Both the position numbers and the translations under genes were made by a program. Shown one piece after another: positions 15,480-23,751 of a DNA stretch of 64,000 bases (positions are counted from its first letter, which is position 1; every line of letters begins with the position of its first letter). Below the pieces are notes generated by a model that searched no databases, was not told the DNA's origin, and saw only the letters and a list, made by a program, of their open reading frames with translations. This stretch comes from Candidatus Gastranaerophilales bacterium (lineage in GTDB: Bacteria > Cyanobacteriota > Vampirovibrionia > Gastranaerophilales > Gastranaerophilaceae). The stretch lies in NCBI GenBank assembly GCA_944324915.1, contig CALUYD010000005.1:1-64000 (forward strand), read 5' to 3'.

Positions 15480-16781
15480 CTATAAATTATTGATTATTTT
15501 TAAAATTTCATCGAAACTGTAACAATCGTTAAGAATATGTATTTTCATATTTTTATTGATTTTTTGAATATCTTTGATTGTTTTTCCGTCTAAAAATTCA
15601 TCAGTATAATTTTCACCGTTTTTTCTTAGCATAACTGATGGAATAATTAGATTTTCAATATGTTTATTTTTTATTGTTTCGATTATGTCTTGACCTACAA
15701 TTAATCCTGCAACATTGATATCATCTCCAAAAAATTTATTTTTTATTTCAATAACTTCAATATCAAGATTTTCTACATCTATTTGTTTTGCAAATTCTTT
15801 GAATAATTTTGCAGGGCTTTTTGCGGTTGCAATGGTGATTTTAGATTTATTTTTAATTCTTTTCTTTAATTTTTTTTGACATTTTTCAAAGCTATCTTTT
15901 AATAATCTTATTGCACCTACACCGTCTTCAATTTGCAGAAAATCGCCATAATATTTTTTATTTGGAATATCAACTCCTGCAAGCAAAAAGAATTCGTCTG
16001 ATGCCATAGCGATTTGTTTTTTGATTTTTTTATTAAACTCATCAACAATTTTTATTGTTTCAAGCGCTACTTTTTTATCGACTTTTTTTAATTCTTCAAC
16101 TCTATATTTTGATATTCCTAATGGCACAATAGCTATTGATTTAATTATTGATTTAAATTGAGATAAATCATCCAGCGTTCTTTTTAGTTCTTTACCATCG
16201 TTGATATCAGGACATAAGACAATTTGAGCGTGTATTTTTGTTTTTATTTTTTTGAATTTTTTTAATTGTTCTATTATATTTCCTGCTTTAGGATTTCTTG
16301 TCATTTTAACTCTTAAATCAGGGTTTGTAGTATGAATTGAAACAAACAGAGGTGAAATATGATATTTTTCAATTCTTTCCCAATCGCTTTGAGTAAAATT
16401 TGTTAAAGTTACATAAGTACCTTGAATATATGATAATCTCCAATCGTCATCTTTTACATAAAGACTATCTCTTAAGCCTTTTGGTTGTTGGTCGACAAAA
16501 CAAAAAATGCAGTGATTTGTACATTTTTTAACATTATCAAAAACAGCCGAAGTGAATACTATTCCTAAATCTTCATCAAAATCTTTTTCTATTTCATATT
16601 CTTCTGGTTCGCCGTTTTTGTGCTCAACCAATAAATTTATAATTTCATCATTTATTATAAAACTGTAATCGATAATATCTTTGGGCTTTATTGAGTTTAT
16701 GCTTAATATCTTATCGCCTTTTTTTATGCCTATTTCGTCCGCTATTGAGTCTTTTATAATTTCTTCTATTTGCATATTCAT
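15480..16781 (-). CDS. PDZ-radical SAM-DUF512 protein (TIGR03279-like)
   Basis: 433 residues. Residues 3-65 form a PDZ-like domain (DSIADEIGIKKGDKILSINS). The radical SAM cluster ligands are Cys87, Cys91 and Cys94 in CTNHCIFCFVDQQPKGLR. A DUF512 domain makes up the C-terminal half, with EFFLLAGVDIP and YGDFLQIEDGVG. The family is known from Cyanobacteria and Clostridia and its reaction is not established. It overlaps the upstream padR gene by 4 nt (ATGA), so the two are translationally coupled. Confidence 0.9.
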   Translation of the reverse strand: MNMQIEEIIKDSIADEIGIKKGDKILSINSIKPKDIIDYSFIINDEIINLLVEHKNGEPEEYEIEKDFDEDLGIVFTSAVFDNVKKCTNHCIFCFVDQQPKGLRDSLYVKDDDWRLSYIQGTYVTLTNFTQSDWERIEKYHISPLFVSIHTTNPDLRVKMTRNPKAGNIIEQLKKFKKIKTKIHAQIVLCPDINDGKELKRTLDDLSQFKSIIKSIAIVPLGISKYRVEELKKVDKKVALETIKIVDEFNKKIKKQIAMASDEFFLLAGVDIPNKKYYGDFLQIEDGVGAIRLLKDSFEKCQKKLKKRIKNKSKITIATAKSPAKLFKEFAKQIDVENLDIEVIEIKNKFFGDDINVAGLIVGQDIIETIKNKHIENLIIPSVMLRKNGENYTDEFLDGKTIKDIQKINKNMKIHILNDCYSFDEILKIINNL

Positions 16782-17269
16782 AATAATTTTATTAACTCAT
16801 TTATTTCTGATATGGTTATTTCAACAGTCTTTTTTTGTGTTTCATTTAGTGTTATATATTCATTTTTTAATCCGTTTTCAAGTTTGATTTTGTGTAATTC
16901 TAAATGATTTAATAAATTTTCTTTAAATGTTATAAATTCGTTTACACTTAATATATCAGAGCAATAAAGAGCAATTTTAACATCATTTATAATATAATAC
17001 GGATTATTAAATTCTAATATTTGCAAACTTTCGCTTAAGTGTTTTTTGCCTGCGGGAGTAATTGAAAATATTTTAGATAACATACCGCCATCAGACATTT
17101 TTTCGCTATATTCAACGCAACCCATTTTCTCAAGCCTTTTAAGCGCAGGATTAAGCGTTCCACAGCTTGTTTTTAAATAGGCAAAAAATAATTCTTCAGC
17201 TATTTTTCCTATGCGATAAATCGTAGCGTCATATTTATTTAAAATATAGAGTATTACAATTTCTATCAT
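16778..17269 (-). CDS. PadR-family transcriptional regulator
   Basis: 163 residues. The winged helix in residues 1-85 is typical: ILYILNKYDATIYRIGKIAEE, then GTLNPALKRLEKMGCVEYSEK and the wing FSITPAGKKHL. The helical C-terminus would form the dimer arm. It is coupled to the radical SAM gene by an ATGA overlap, and is divergent from a membrane glycosyltransferase gene only 37 nt away, with both -10 boxes inside that gap. It could therefore control both. Confidence 0.85.
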   Translation of the reverse strand: MIEIVILYILNKYDATIYRIGKIAEELFFAYLKTSCGTLNPALKRLEKMGCVEYSEKMSDGGMLSKIFSITPAGKKHLSESLQILEFNNPYYIINDVKIALYCSDILSVNEFITFKENLLNHLELHKIKLENGLKNEYITLNETQKKTVEITISEINELIKLL

Positions 17270-17275
17270 ATTTTT

Positions 17276-17300
17276 ATATTATCATAATTTTTGATATATT
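17276..17300. promoter_or_regulatory. Face-to-face leaderless promoters for padR and the glycosyltransferase
   Basis: On the minus strand TGA-TAATAT (17284-17276) ends 6 nt before the padR ATG at 17269. On the plus strand TGA-TATATT (17292-17300) ends 6 nt before the ATG at 17307. Both are extended -10 boxes and neither gene has a Shine-Dalgarno. Polymerase cannot occupy both at once, so the two genes probably compete. Confidence 0.6.
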
Positions 17301-17306
17301 GAAATT

Positions 17307-18764
17307 ATGACATTTTGGCGTTTATTTGATAAAAATATTGCAAAAATTGCTCCTGTGGCTTTTATAGTTTTGACTTTAGTGTTTTCTTTTTTAAGGATTC
17401 CTTTTTATGATGAAGCGCACGCATATATCATTTCTCAATTTGATTTATCTGAGATATTTTATCTGACTCGAATTGAGGGTCATCCGATATTATGGTATTT
17501 AATTTTAAAGCCTTTCAATAATATCAGTTTTTATCCTTATTCGCTAGCTTTAATTAATTGGATTTTTTCTTCAATTATGATTTTTGTTTTTTGGAAAAAA
17601 GCTCCTTTTAATAATTTGATTAAATTTTTACTTACTTTTTCATATCCTTTTTTTCAATATTTTGGAGTTATTTCAAGACCTTACACTTTAGCGGTTTTGG
17701 TTATTTTTTTGATAGTGTCTTTTTATAAAGATTCTCTTAAAAAACCGATTTTATATTCAATATTGTTGGTTTTGTGCGCTAATATAAGCGTTGTATCTTT
17801 ATTTATATCAGGTGCTTTTTTTCTTTTATTTTTATATGAGATTTATAAAACAAAGTGTTTATTAAAAAAGCAATTAATATCTATTTGTTTGATATTTTTT
17901 ATAGGTTTTATTTTATTTATATCTCAGTTTTTATTTGTCGAAGCACCTAAAATGCAGACAGATAATGCACATTTGATTTTTTTAAAAAATCTTTTAAGCT
18001 ATACTATTGCTCCTTTTTTGGGTATTCAAAGTAAAAATATTAATCAAATTTTGCTTCAATTTGTGAGCGCATTTAGCGTATTTTATTTTTCATATATTTT
18101 ATTTAAAAAAAGTAAAAAAGCGTTTTTTATTACGTATTGTTCAATTATTCCAATGATAATAATGTTTTTATTTATATATGTAGGTAATTTTTGGCATTAT
18201 TATTTTATTTTAATTGCTTTTTTGTGTGGATTTTGGATTGATTGGGATAAATTTAAGAATGATAAAATTCTAAATTGTCTTTTAATTGGGTTGATTTTAT
18301 TGAATATGTCATCTTATTCTTTAACTAAAAACGGTAAAAATGAAACAAATCAGCCTATTTTTTATAAAAAAGCGTATGAAATTATATCTAAAAATCCTAA
18401 GTATAAAAATTCAAAGTTATTTTGTTTTAATTATTATTCATATCTTGCCCCCGGGTTATTGGTATATTTAAAAAAAGACAATATTTTCTTTTTTGATAAT
18501 CATAATAATAATTTATTGAGTTTTGAATTTGTTAAAAATCTTCAAAATGTTGATTATAAAACAATTGAGCCTAGCGAATTTATTAAATATTTAGATAAAA
18601 ATAAAGATAATTATTTATTTGCAACATCAAATAAAATAGCAGATTATAACAATTTTAGCTTTGGAGATGATAAATATAAAATAAATCTCAATTTAGTTGA
18701 ATATCATCCTGAATTATATTTGCTTATTTATAAGATTACATATTCTGAAATTAATAAAAGTTAA
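17307..18764 (+). CDS. Multi-pass membrane glycosyltransferase (GT-C fold), paralogue 1
   Basis: 485 residues with about 10 membrane helices and a soluble C-terminal part of about 130 residues. The first loop has IPFYDEAHAYIISQFDLSEI, whose Asp-Glu fits the catalytic acidic pair of GT-C enzymes using polyprenyl-phosphate sugars. A paralogue of nearly equal length lies at 20114, sharing blocks such as SEIFYLTRIEGH and WYLILKPF. uppS, which makes the polyprenyl carrier, lies between them. The sugar and acceptor are unknown. Confidence 0.75.
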   Translation: MTFWRLFDKNIAKIAPVAFIVLTLVFSFLRIPFYDEAHAYIISQFDLSEIFYLTRIEGHPILWYLILKPFNNISFYPYSLALINWIFSSIMIFVFWKKAPFNNLIKFLLTFSYPFFQYFGVISRPYTLAVLVIFLIVSFYKDSLKKPILYSILLVLCANISVVSLFISGAFFLLFLYEIYKTKCLLKKQLISICLIFFIGFILFISQFLFVEAPKMQTDNAHLIFLKNLLSYTIAPFLGIQSKNINQILLQFVSAFSVFYFSYILFKKSKKAFFITYCSIIPMIIMFLFIYVGNFWHYYFILIAFLCGFWIDWDKFKNDKILNCLLIGLILLNMSSYSLTKNGKNETNQPIFYKKAYEIISKNPKYKNSKLFCFNYYSYLAPGLLVYLKKDNIFFFDNHNNNLLSFEFVKNLQNVDYKTIEPSEFIKYLDKNKDNYLFATSNKIADYNNFSFGDDKYKINLNLVEYHPELYLLIYKITYSEINKS

Positions 18765-18823
18765 CTATATAATGTTTGGTTTTTGGTTTAATATAAAAAT
18801 GTTTCGGTTTATATGAGGATAAA

Positions 18824-19549
18824 ATGGAAGCATTAAGCGAAGATAAAATATTAAAAATAATTAAAGATACTAATTTAGAACATATTGCAATAATTATGGA
18901 TGGCAATAGACGCTGGGCAAAGGAGCATTTTTTGCCTTCTATGATGGGACATAAAAAAGGTGTTGATGCGCTCAAAAAAATTACTCGTGCATGTGATGAT
19001 TTTGGGGTTAAATATCTTACTTTATATGCTTTTTCTACTGAAAATTGGAACAGAAAAAAAGAAGAAGTTGATTTTTTAATGGATTTACTTGCAACAACCC
19101 TAAAATCAGAGCTTGATGAATTAAATCAAAATAATGTAAAAATGAATTTTATTGGTGGTTTATCAGCTTTAAATCAAAATTTGCAAGATATATTAGAAAA
19201 ATCTATTGAAGTTACAAAAAATAATACAGGGGTTGTTCTAACTGTTGCTATTAATTATGGTGCTCGAGATGAGATTATTCATGCTATTAAAAATATAATC
19301 AAAGATGGCAAAAAAGAAGATGAAATCACTCAAGAGCTTGTTTCAAACTATTTATATACAAAAAATATTCCTGATCCTGATTTATTAATCAGAACAAGCG
19401 GTGAAAAAAGAATAAGTAATTATTTATTATGGCAGATAGCGTATAGTGAAATATATGTAACTGATACTTATTGGCCTGAATTTAATAAAGAAAAATTAGC
19501 TCAAGCAATTATTGAATTTGGTCTAAGGCAAAGAAGATGGGGTAAATAA
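18824..19549 (+). CDS. uppS: Isoprenyl transferase / undecaprenyl diphosphate synthase
   Basis: 241 residues. It condenses isopentenyl diphosphate with farnesyl diphosphate to C55 undecaprenyl diphosphate. The P-loop-like IIMDGNRRWAKE carries the essential Asp (about residue 25), and the C-terminal block DLLIRTSGEKRISNYLLWQIAYSE plus YWPEF is diagnostic. A GAGGAT Shine-Dalgarno precedes the ATG. The stop overlaps the rdgB start by 1 nt. Confidence 0.95.
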   Translation: MEALSEDKILKIIKDTNLEHIAIIMDGNRRWAKEHFLPSMMGHKKGVDALKKITRACDDFGVKYLTLYAFSTENWNRKKEEVDFLMDLLATTLKSELDELNQNNVKMNFIGGLSALNQNLQDILEKSIEVTKNNTGVVLTVAINYGARDEIIHAIKNIIKDGKKEDEITQELVSNYLYTKNIPDPDLLIRTSGEKRISNYLLWQIAYSEIYVTDTYWPEFNKEKLAQAIIEFGLRQRRWGK

Positions 19550-20142
19550 TGTTAAAAATTACTCTTGCGACAGGAAACAGCCATAAAGTTGATGAAATAA
19601 ATTTAATTGCTAAAGATTATAATATTGAATTTGTTTTGCCAAAAGGCGAATTTAATCCTGTTGAAGATAGTGATAATTTTTTAGGTAACGCTTATTGTAA
19701 AGCAAAATGTGCTTTAAAATCTCAAAGTACGGATTTATATTTAGCGGATGACTCCGGTCTTTGTGTTGATGCGCTTAATGGAGCTCCTGGGATATATAGT
19801 GCAAGATATGCACCAAGCGCAAAAGAAAGAATTAATAAGCTCTTAAATGTAATGAAAAATAAAGAAAACAGAAGCGCAAAGTTTGTATGCGCTATGGTTC
19901 TTGTAAATAAAAATGCTGATATATTGTTTCAAACACAACAAGAATGTCTTGGCTCAATTTTGAAAGAAGAAAAAGGACAAAATGGTTTTGGATATGACCC
20001 TATTTTTTATGTAACATCGCAAGGACAAGGCATGGCTGAATTGTCGGATGTTCAAAAGTCTAAGGTATCTCATAGAGCGAAAGCGCTAAATAAGGTTTTA
20101 GAATGGATTAAAAATGAATACTCTAAAAACCAAGATAAATGA
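19549..20142 (+). CDS. rdgB: RdgB/HAM1 family dITP/XTP pyrophosphatase
   Basis: 197 residues, normal for the family. It hydrolyses non-canonical purine nucleoside triphosphates to monophosphates. Signature blocks are TLATGNSHKVDEI at the N-terminus, LADDSGLCVDALNGAPGIYSARY with the catalytic Asp, GFGYDPIF and SHRAKAL. It overlaps uppS by 1 nt at its start, and its last 29 nt overlap the next glycosyltransferase gene in another frame, which suggests a single operon. Confidence 0.95.
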   Translation: MLKITLATGNSHKVDEINLIAKDYNIEFVLPKGEFNPVEDSDNFLGNAYCKAKCALKSQSTDLYLADDSGLCVDALNGAPGIYSARYAPSAKERINKLLNVMKNKENRSAKFVCAMVLVNKNADILFQTQQECLGSILKEEKGQNGFGYDPIFYVTSQGQGMAELSDVQKSKVSHRAKALNKVLEWIKNEYSKNQDK

Positions 20143-21574
20143 TTATTTATCAAGAAATTGTGTATTGATTTTTGCATTTATTACATTGTTGATAATTTTG
20201 TTTCATACTCCTTTTTGGGATGAAACCCATGCTTTTAGTATTGCAAGGTTAAAGTTATCTGAGATATTTTATCTAACAAGAATAGAAGGTCATACTTTTT
20301 TATGGTATTTGATTTTAAAGCCTTTTAGTTCGCTTAATTTATATCCTTATTCGATGTCATTTTTAAATTGGTTTTTTTGCGTTTTAGCAATTTTTGTTTT
20401 ATGGAAAAAAGCGCCCTTTAGTCCTTTAATAAAAACATTAATTACATTTTCAACTCCTTTTTTATATTATTTTGCGCCCATTGCAAGATGTTATTCTATT
20501 GGAATTTTGTTTTTATTTTTGGCTTGTGCTTATTATAGAAAAAGATTTAAAAAACCTTATTTATTTGCTTTGCTTTTGTCTTTGGCTATGAATACTTCAG
20601 TTATGGCTATGATTGGAGCTTTTTATCTTATTTTAATTTATATTTTTGATTTAATTTTAAAATTAAAACATAGGACTTTTGAACTTAAGAAATTTTATGG
20701 AGTATTATTCATATTTTTAGCTTGTGCGCTATTGATTTTAGCGCAATTTGTCAATTTAAGAAGTATTCCTAAAGATGATTATTTAATGGTTTTAAGTTCT
20801 GTTTTTGGTTGTGTTATTTTTCCTCAAGCGCTGAATTTATTTCCATTAATTTTACATACAGTTACAACAGTTGCTTTTTATTATTTTATTTTTGTAATTT
20901 TTAAAAATACAAAACGTGGTTTTTTCTTTATTTCAATGACTTATTTAACTTTATTTTATGTATTTTTGATGGTTTATAGCGGTAATCATTGGAATCATTA
21001 TTTTTATTTTGTTTATTTTATTATTTTCTTTTGGATTTTTGGAAGAAAAATTTTAAAAATTAAATTTGCAAAGGGTTTATTTATATTGATTTTGGTTCTT
21101 TTTCTTTTTCCTAATGCTGTTTTAGAGGATGGAAAAATGAATTATATTTATTCATCTAAAAGTAAACTTATTGCAAATCAGATAATTAAAAATAATGAAC
21201 TTAAAGAGGCTAAATTGTTCGCTCTTGATTGGTGGAGTGATATTTACCCCGGGGCTTTAGTTTATTTAGAAAAAAATAATATTTTTCTTTATGATCTACA
21301 CAATAGAAAAAGAAATTCTTTTGAAAGCATTAAAGACACTTTTTTAATTGAGCATGAATTAATTGATTTTGATGAATTTTCCAATTATTTGGATAATAAT
21401 TCGTATTTGCTTGTTATTGATTCGCCTACAAAATTGAAATTAAAAAATATTACAGCGATACCAAAAGAAAACGGAGATTTTATTTTTAAAACAAAAAATA
21501 AAAGCTATTATTTGAAATTGGTTGATTTTTCAAAAGATACGAGAATGTGTATATTTAAAATTATCGAAATATAA
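20114..21574 (+). CDS. Multi-pass membrane glycosyltransferase (GT-C fold), paralogue 2
   Basis: 486 residues, same architecture as the protein at 17307. The first loop reads TPFWDETHAFSIARLKLSEIF, retaining the acidic pair. About 10 hydrophobic helices are followed by a soluble tail with SDIYPGALVYLEKNNIFLYD, matching the paralogue's APGLLVYLKKDNIFFFD. The start codon lies inside rdgB. The two copies have diverged throughout, so the duplication is old. Substrates are unknown. Confidence 0.75.
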   Translation: MNTLKTKINDYLSRNCVLIFAFITLLIILFHTPFWDETHAFSIARLKLSEIFYLTRIEGHTFLWYLILKPFSSLNLYPYSMSFLNWFFCVLAIFVLWKKAPFSPLIKTLITFSTPFLYYFAPIARCYSIGILFLFLACAYYRKRFKKPYLFALLLSLAMNTSVMAMIGAFYLILIYIFDLILKLKHRTFELKKFYGVLFIFLACALLILAQFVNLRSIPKDDYLMVLSSVFGCVIFPQALNLFPLILHTVTTVAFYYFIFVIFKNTKRGFFFISMTYLTLFYVFLMVYSGNHWNHYFYFVYFIIFFWIFGRKILKIKFAKGLFILILVLFLFPNAVLEDGKMNYIYSSKSKLIANQIIKNNELKEAKLFALDWWSDIYPGALVYLEKNNIFLYDLHNRKRNSFESIKDTFLIEHELIDFDEFSNYLDNNSYLLVIDSPTKLKLKNITAIPKENGDFIFKTKNKSYYLKLVDFSKDTRMCIFKIIEI

Positions 21575-21581
21575 GTTTTTG

Positions 21582-21590
21582 TGATAATAT
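21582..21590 (+). promoter_or_regulatory. Extended -10 of the permease gene, leaderless
   Basis: TGA-TAATAT ends 6 nt before the ATG at 21597, with six T residues between. No Shine-Dalgarno is present. Confidence 0.55.
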
Positions 21591-21596
21591 TTTTTT

Positions 21597-22892
21597 ATGG
21601 AATTTAACCCTGTTTTAATATCAGTAATAGCTTTGTGCGTATTGTGCTTATTTAAAATTAATGTTCTTTTTTCATTAATGATTAGCGCAATAATTGCTGG
21701 CATGTTAGCTAAAATGCCCATTTCAAGAATAATGGATTTATTTATTCAAGGCATGGGGCAAAATTCTGAAACTGCTCTTAGTTATATTTTATTAGGCGCA
21801 TTAGCTGCTGCAATGACTCATACAGGGCTAACTCAAGTTTTATCAATTAAAATAGCAAATTTTATAAAGGGAAATAAATATCTTTTAATTGCTATTTTGG
21901 TATGTATTTCAATTATGTCACAGAATTTAGTCCCTGTACATATTGCTTTTATCCCTATTTTAATACCGCCATTATTATCTTTAATGAATAAATTAAAAAT
22001 AGATAGGCGCGCAATAGCATGCTCTTTAGCTTTCGGTTTAAAAGCTCCTTATATATCATTGCCATTAGGTTTTGGTCTTATTTTTCAAGGACTTATTGCA
22101 GATAATATGACTCAAAATGGAATTAAGGTTTTAAAAACGGATATTTGGCATTATAGCTGGATTTTAGGTTTTGCAATGTTTATAGCGCTATTAATTGCGG
22201 TTTTTGTAACATATAGAAAACCAAGAGAATATAATAATCAAGATGAAGTAATATTAGATAAACATAGCGATAAATTAACTAAAAAGCACTATATTACCCT
22301 ATTAGGAGCAGTTGTTACTTTGATTGTTCAATTAATAAGCGGGTCATTGCCATTGGGTGCTTTAATTGGTTTATGTGTCATTTTTGGATTTAGAGCCGTA
22401 TCTCATAAGAAAATGGATTTTTTAATGAATGAAGGCGTTGGGCTTATGGGCTATATTGCTTTTGTAATGCTTGTTTGTGCCGGTTATGCTCTTGTATTAA
22501 AAGAAACAGGAGGTATAGAATCTTTGTTGAATTCAATATTACCGCTTGTTGAAAATTCAAAATTGTTGGCGTCTTTAGCGATGTTATTTATCGGTCTTTT
22601 AATTACTATTGGAATAGGTTCATCCTTTGGTACAATACCGATTTTAGCGGTTTTATTTGTTCCTTTGTGTGCAAAATTAGGTTTTTCAACTCCCGCTATA
22701 ATAATTTTGCTTTGTGCAGCAGCTGCCTTGGGTGACGCCGGCTCTCCTGCTTCAGATACAACATTAGGACCAACAGCAGGATTGAATGCTGATAATCAGC
22801 ACAACCACATAAAAGATACTTGCATACCTACATTTGTGCATTTTAATACAGCGCTTATTATAGCGGCTTTAATTGGTGTTTATATCTTTTAA
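21597..22892 (+). CDS. Na+/H+ antiporter-type permease (COG2056/YuiF-like)
   Basis: 431 residues with about 11-12 membrane helices. Features typical of this ion-transporter superfamily group are ISIMSQNLVPVHIAFIPILIPPLL and the late motif GDAGSPASDTTLGPTAGLNADNQHNHI. The predicted ion or amino-acid substrate is not settled for the family. It follows the glycosyltransferase gene by 22 nt but has its own -10 box. Confidence 0.8.
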   Translation: MEFNPVLISVIALCVLCLFKINVLFSLMISAIIAGMLAKMPISRIMDLFIQGMGQNSETALSYILLGALAAAMTHTGLTQVLSIKIANFIKGNKYLLIAILVCISIMSQNLVPVHIAFIPILIPPLLSLMNKLKIDRRAIACSLAFGLKAPYISLPLGFGLIFQGLIADNMTQNGIKVLKTDIWHYSWILGFAMFIALLIAVFVTYRKPREYNNQDEVILDKHSDKLTKKHYITLLGAVVTLIVQLISGSLPLGALIGLCVIFGFRAVSHKKMDFLMNEGVGLMGYIAFVMLVCAGYALVLKETGGIESLLNSILPLVENSKLLASLAMLFIGLLITIGIGSSFGTIPILAVLFVPLCAKLGFSTPAIIILLCAAAALGDAGSPASDTTLGPTAGLNADNQHNHIKDTCIPTFVHFNTALIIAALIGVYIF

Positions 22893-22897
22893 ATAAA

Positions 22898-23218
22898 TTA
22901 AGCGTACATTCTTTGAATTGCTTGGCTTCTTTGTTCTTTAACGCTTTGTTCTTCAGCGTTAATCATTTCAAGTTGCTGTTGCATTCTTTGAAGTTTCGCA
23001 TCCAGAGCTTTTTCTGCTTGATATAAACGCTCTTTTTTCTTTTCCAGAGCTTTCATTTCGGGACTATCAGGTTCCATATCAGAACCAAGACCTACCATCT
23101 CATTAATTTGAGCTGATAAATCCATCTTTGTAGAGGATATCAACTGAATTTGATATTCTAGGTCTGATCTGTAGTTATTAATTTGTGCTAATCGCATTTG
23201 TGCGATTAATAGTCCCAT
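22898..23218 (-). CDS. Coiled-coil protein, unknown function (second of a pair)
   Basis: 106 residues, nearly all predicted helix: two long charged heptad stretches (residues about 5-45 and 55-100) separated by a Gly/Asp/Pro hinge (GLGSDMEPDSPEMK). No signal peptide or membrane segment is seen. It starts 2 nt after its upstream partner's stop, so the two are coupled. The paired basic and acidic helical proteins could form a complex. I do not recognise a family. Confidence 0.6.
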   Translation of the reverse strand: MGLLIAQMRLAQINNYRSDLEYQIQLISSTKMDLSAQINEMVGLGSDMEPDSPEMKALEKKKERLYQAEKALDAKLQRMQQQLEMINAEEQSVKEQRSQAIQRMYA

Positions 23219-23220
23219 AA

Positions 23221-23511
23221 CTATCTCATTTCGTTAAATTTGTTACCTCTTAGAAAAACATGCTCGTTGTTTTGAGCTATTAGTTTTTCCATTTGGCTTA
23301 ATTGATGCATTTGGTATTTGAGTTTATATCTCACCATTTTCCTTTTTTTGTTTATGGAAAGTGCATCTTTTAGCCCTGCAACAAACTCTCTTTTCAAAAG
23401 TTTAATAGGATTATTTCTTCTTAAGTAATTTTTTGAATACGTTAAGAAGGTTTTTAATCTTTTTAAATTTGCTTTGATTGCTTGTTGCAACGGGATTCTC
23501 CTTTTTTGCAT
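23221..23511 (-). CDS. Basic helical protein, unknown function (first of a pair)
   Basis: 96 residues from the ATG at 23511; a TTG at 23523 would add 4 residues but lies inside a short inverted repeat. The protein is strongly basic (many Lys/Arg: KRRIPLQQAIKANLKRLKTF and NKKRKMVRYKLKYQ) and helical. The 5' leader holds the inverted repeat AAGGTAG-TCC-CTACCTT (23522-23538) and no clear Shine-Dalgarno. The basic surface could bind RNA, DNA or the acidic partner; none of this is shown. Confidence 0.55.
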   Translation of the reverse strand: MQKRRIPLQQAIKANLKRLKTFLTYSKNYLRRNNPIKLLKREFVAGLKDALSINKKRKMVRYKLKYQMHQLSQMEKLIAQNNEHVFLRGNKFNEMR

Positions 23512-23521
23512 GAGCTTTATC

Positions 23522-23538
23522 AAGGTAGTCCCTACCTT
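23522..23538 (-). promoter_or_regulatory. Short hairpin in the leader of the coiled-coil gene pair
   Basis: AAGGTAG (23522-23528), TCC, CTACCTT (23532-23538) is a perfect 7-bp inverted repeat 10 nt before the ATG at 23511. It could be a translational control hairpin or a repressor site. Confidence 0.35.
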
Positions 23539-23711
23539 AATAAAAACAACTACATATATAAAATTGACCTAATTGTAAATAATTATTACGATATTATTTT
23601 AATAATATTTACGGTTGTTTTTAATTGAAACTTTAGTTTTTGATACAAAACTTAACAAGTATGTTTAAGATATATTACCGAATGTAATAATTTAACTTTT
23701 ATTTGTTTTTT

Positions 23712-23720
23712 TGTTATAAT
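23712..23720 (+). promoter_or_regulatory. Extended -10 promoter of secDF
   Basis: TGT-TATAAT (23712-23720) with a weak -35 (TTAACT at 23692-23697) 17 nt upstream of the hexamer. Unlike many genes here the secD ATG is 31 nt further and has a GAGGA Shine-Dalgarno, so this is a normal leadered mRNA. Confidence 0.5.
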
Positions 23721-23751
23721 TTGAGCAAATATAATATTTTGAGGATGTCAA

